From positions 275,277-339,276 of the forward strand of contig VXAU01004757.1 of the NCBI GenBank assembly GCA_013399695.1: 64,000 nt of DNA, in the 5' to 3' direction. Shown here piece after piece: positions 63,101 to 64,000 of the stretch. The notes beneath the pieces were generated by a model, which had not been told where the DNA came from, ran no database searches, and saw only the letters and a list, made by a program, of their open reading frames with translations. The DNA is from Formicarius rufipectus (taxonomy: Eukaryota; Chordata; Aves; Passeriformes; Formicariidae). How positions within the stretch are numbered: position 1 is the first letter of the stretch; each line of letters begins with the position of its first letter. Position numbers and translations under genes: made by a program.

Positions 63101-64000
63101 GCTTCTACATCCAAGTAATTTATCCTTTCTGTGGAGGGGATTGAGGGGAGAAAAGCTATATTTAGCCTATGTAAACAGCTTATTTCAACCAAACATGATC
63201 AAATTTGCTGTCTAAACATACCACAAGCTATTCCTCTCGGATGAATGCTTTCATGACATTTAATGCAATTCAAAACATTCCAACTTCCAGCACAGCCTTA
63301 TTAGGAAAATGAATTAGTCCACTTTTCACTGTTAGCAGTATGCCCAGAAACAACTATTCATTCTTTAAATTCTCCTATTATTCATTCACTTTCCAAGTAT
63401 TTCTCTCAGTTAAAAAGGAAAAAAAAAAAAAAAAGGACAATTCAACAGAACTCTTCTACAGTTACAAGTGAGTGGAAAGACATGTTACTGAAGCTAAAGC
63501 TTCAGTACTTCATGCTAAAGCTACAGTTCTTCATGCTTCTGCAGCGAGTACAATGTGATACACCATCTCCAATGACTGTTCATCAACGAAAACTCTGCTA
63601 TCTCAACAATTAGCATTATGAGAGCAAACTCAATGCAAGGCAGGACTTTGTGGACAAATCTCAGCTGTCCTATGTGTATAACCACACAACAGAGGTCTAG
63701 ACCTTCAGTCAATAAATCACTAAATCTTCATTGAACCTAAAATCCAAAAGACATTTCAGAGTTGTCGCTCTTCTGAACTCCATTTAAAGCCCCATCACCT
63801 CCAGTCCTTCTGCTTCTTTGTCAAAGGACTATAAAGTATTCATAATTTAAAAAGTAGATACAAAAATCTATATGAAATTTACGAGAAGGCAACTGTGCTT
63901 ATATGAACTCGATAAACAAGGGGAGCACACAATACTGGTATTAACATAGATACTCTGTCTGCAGTTTTCACAACTCTGTAACCTGAAGGACTGCTCAAAC
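60124..64000. other. PDLIM5 intron between the PDZ exons and the first exon seen
   Basis: At least 3.9 kb of intron reaching the window edge. Contains a stretch of higher complexity (about 61545-61780), an A run (63419-63434) and a small palindrome with tandem duplication (63486-63534). No PDZ-coding exon was found in it. Confidence 0.8.
63486..63534. repeat. 10-bp-arm palindrome overlapping a 21-bp tandem duplication
   Basis: Arms TACTGAAGCT (63486-63495) and AGCTTCAGTA (63498-63507) are perfect reverse complements separated by AA. Units 63493-63513 and 63514-63534 are 21-bp tandem copies differing at two positions. Confidence 0.85.

Larger units (their letters stand above)
4793..64000 (-). 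other. PDLIM5: PDLIM5 gene, 3' portion (linker, alternative and LIM exons; 5' PDZ exons outside window)
   Basis: Enigma-family scaffold protein. In vertebrates the N-terminal PDZ domain binds alpha-actinin at Z-discs and actin structures, and the three C-terminal LIM domains bind protein kinases such as PKC isoforms. Seen here: minus-strand exons whose translations match PDLIM5 from the end of the PDZ region to the C-terminus, with GT/AG sites and consistent phases. The PDZ exons are not in the window; the most 5' exon seen (60081-60123) begins in phase 2 and needs an upstream donor. The upper boundary is therefore the window edge, and the lower boundary is the first plausible poly(A) signal after the stop. 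The linker carries many alternative exons, listed separately. Gene identity is very secure; the exact transcript set is inferred. Confidence 0.96.

Noticed and set aside
60124..64000. Search for the PDZ-domain exons of PDLIM5
   Set aside because: No segment resembling the PDZ sequence was found on the minus strand, so these exons are taken to be outside the window.
1..64000. Bacterial-type systems (operons, CRISPR, toxin modules), rRNA and tRNA genes
   Set aside because: The window is vertebrate intron/exon sequence; no such features were seen on either strand.

Overview
The window is one continuous stretch of a bird nuclear genome. The repeats are CR1 LINE fragments, several with the typical 3' end made of ATTCTAT-like words. 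There are no Alu or L1 elements, the sequence is AT-rich and intron-dominated, and the coding exons match a vertebrate family. The species cannot be named from the sequence.

Almost everything recognisable belongs to one gene on the minus strand: PDLIM5 (PDZ and LIM domain protein 5, also called Enigma homolog or ENH). Transcription runs from high to low coordinates. The window opens inside an intron (60124-64000), so the N-terminal PDZ exons lie beyond position 64000. It then holds the linker exons (60081-60123, 58397-58809, 53495-53667), a 37-nt microexon (51979-52015), an alternative terminal exon with its own stop (51231-51324), a cluster of optional linker exons (48030-48164, 47104-47211, 43195-43389, and less certainly 41211-41366 and 40259-40390), two constitutive linker exons (31592-31770, 18899-19073) and four exons for the three LIM domains, with the stop at 5124-5126. 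Every junction was checked by splice-site dinucleotides and codon phase, and the constitutive chain stays open throughout.

The gene offers a choice. After the microexon (ends phase 2) the transcript either joins 51231-51324 and stops, giving a short PDZ-plus-linker protein without LIM domains, or continues to 31592-31770 and the LIM exons. The first form would be about 335 residues and the canonical long form about 590, if the missing N-terminus is about 83 residues as in human. Between these two outcomes lie three to five exons that all start and end in phase 2, so any combination can be included without breaking the frame. Together they could add up to 242 residues of linker.

The rest is intron and 3' flank: CR1 fragments (about 1051-1615, 9296-9919, 17837-18880, 33866-33956, 42905-43130, 45745-45890), A/C- or T/G-rich low-complexity tracts, a (GAAA)n microsatellite forming the polypyrimidine tract of the short-form exon, and a 50-N assembly gap (59827-59876). 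I saw no second protein-coding gene, tRNA, rRNA or CRISPR array. The most interesting material is the splicing architecture of PDLIM5, not a new gene system.
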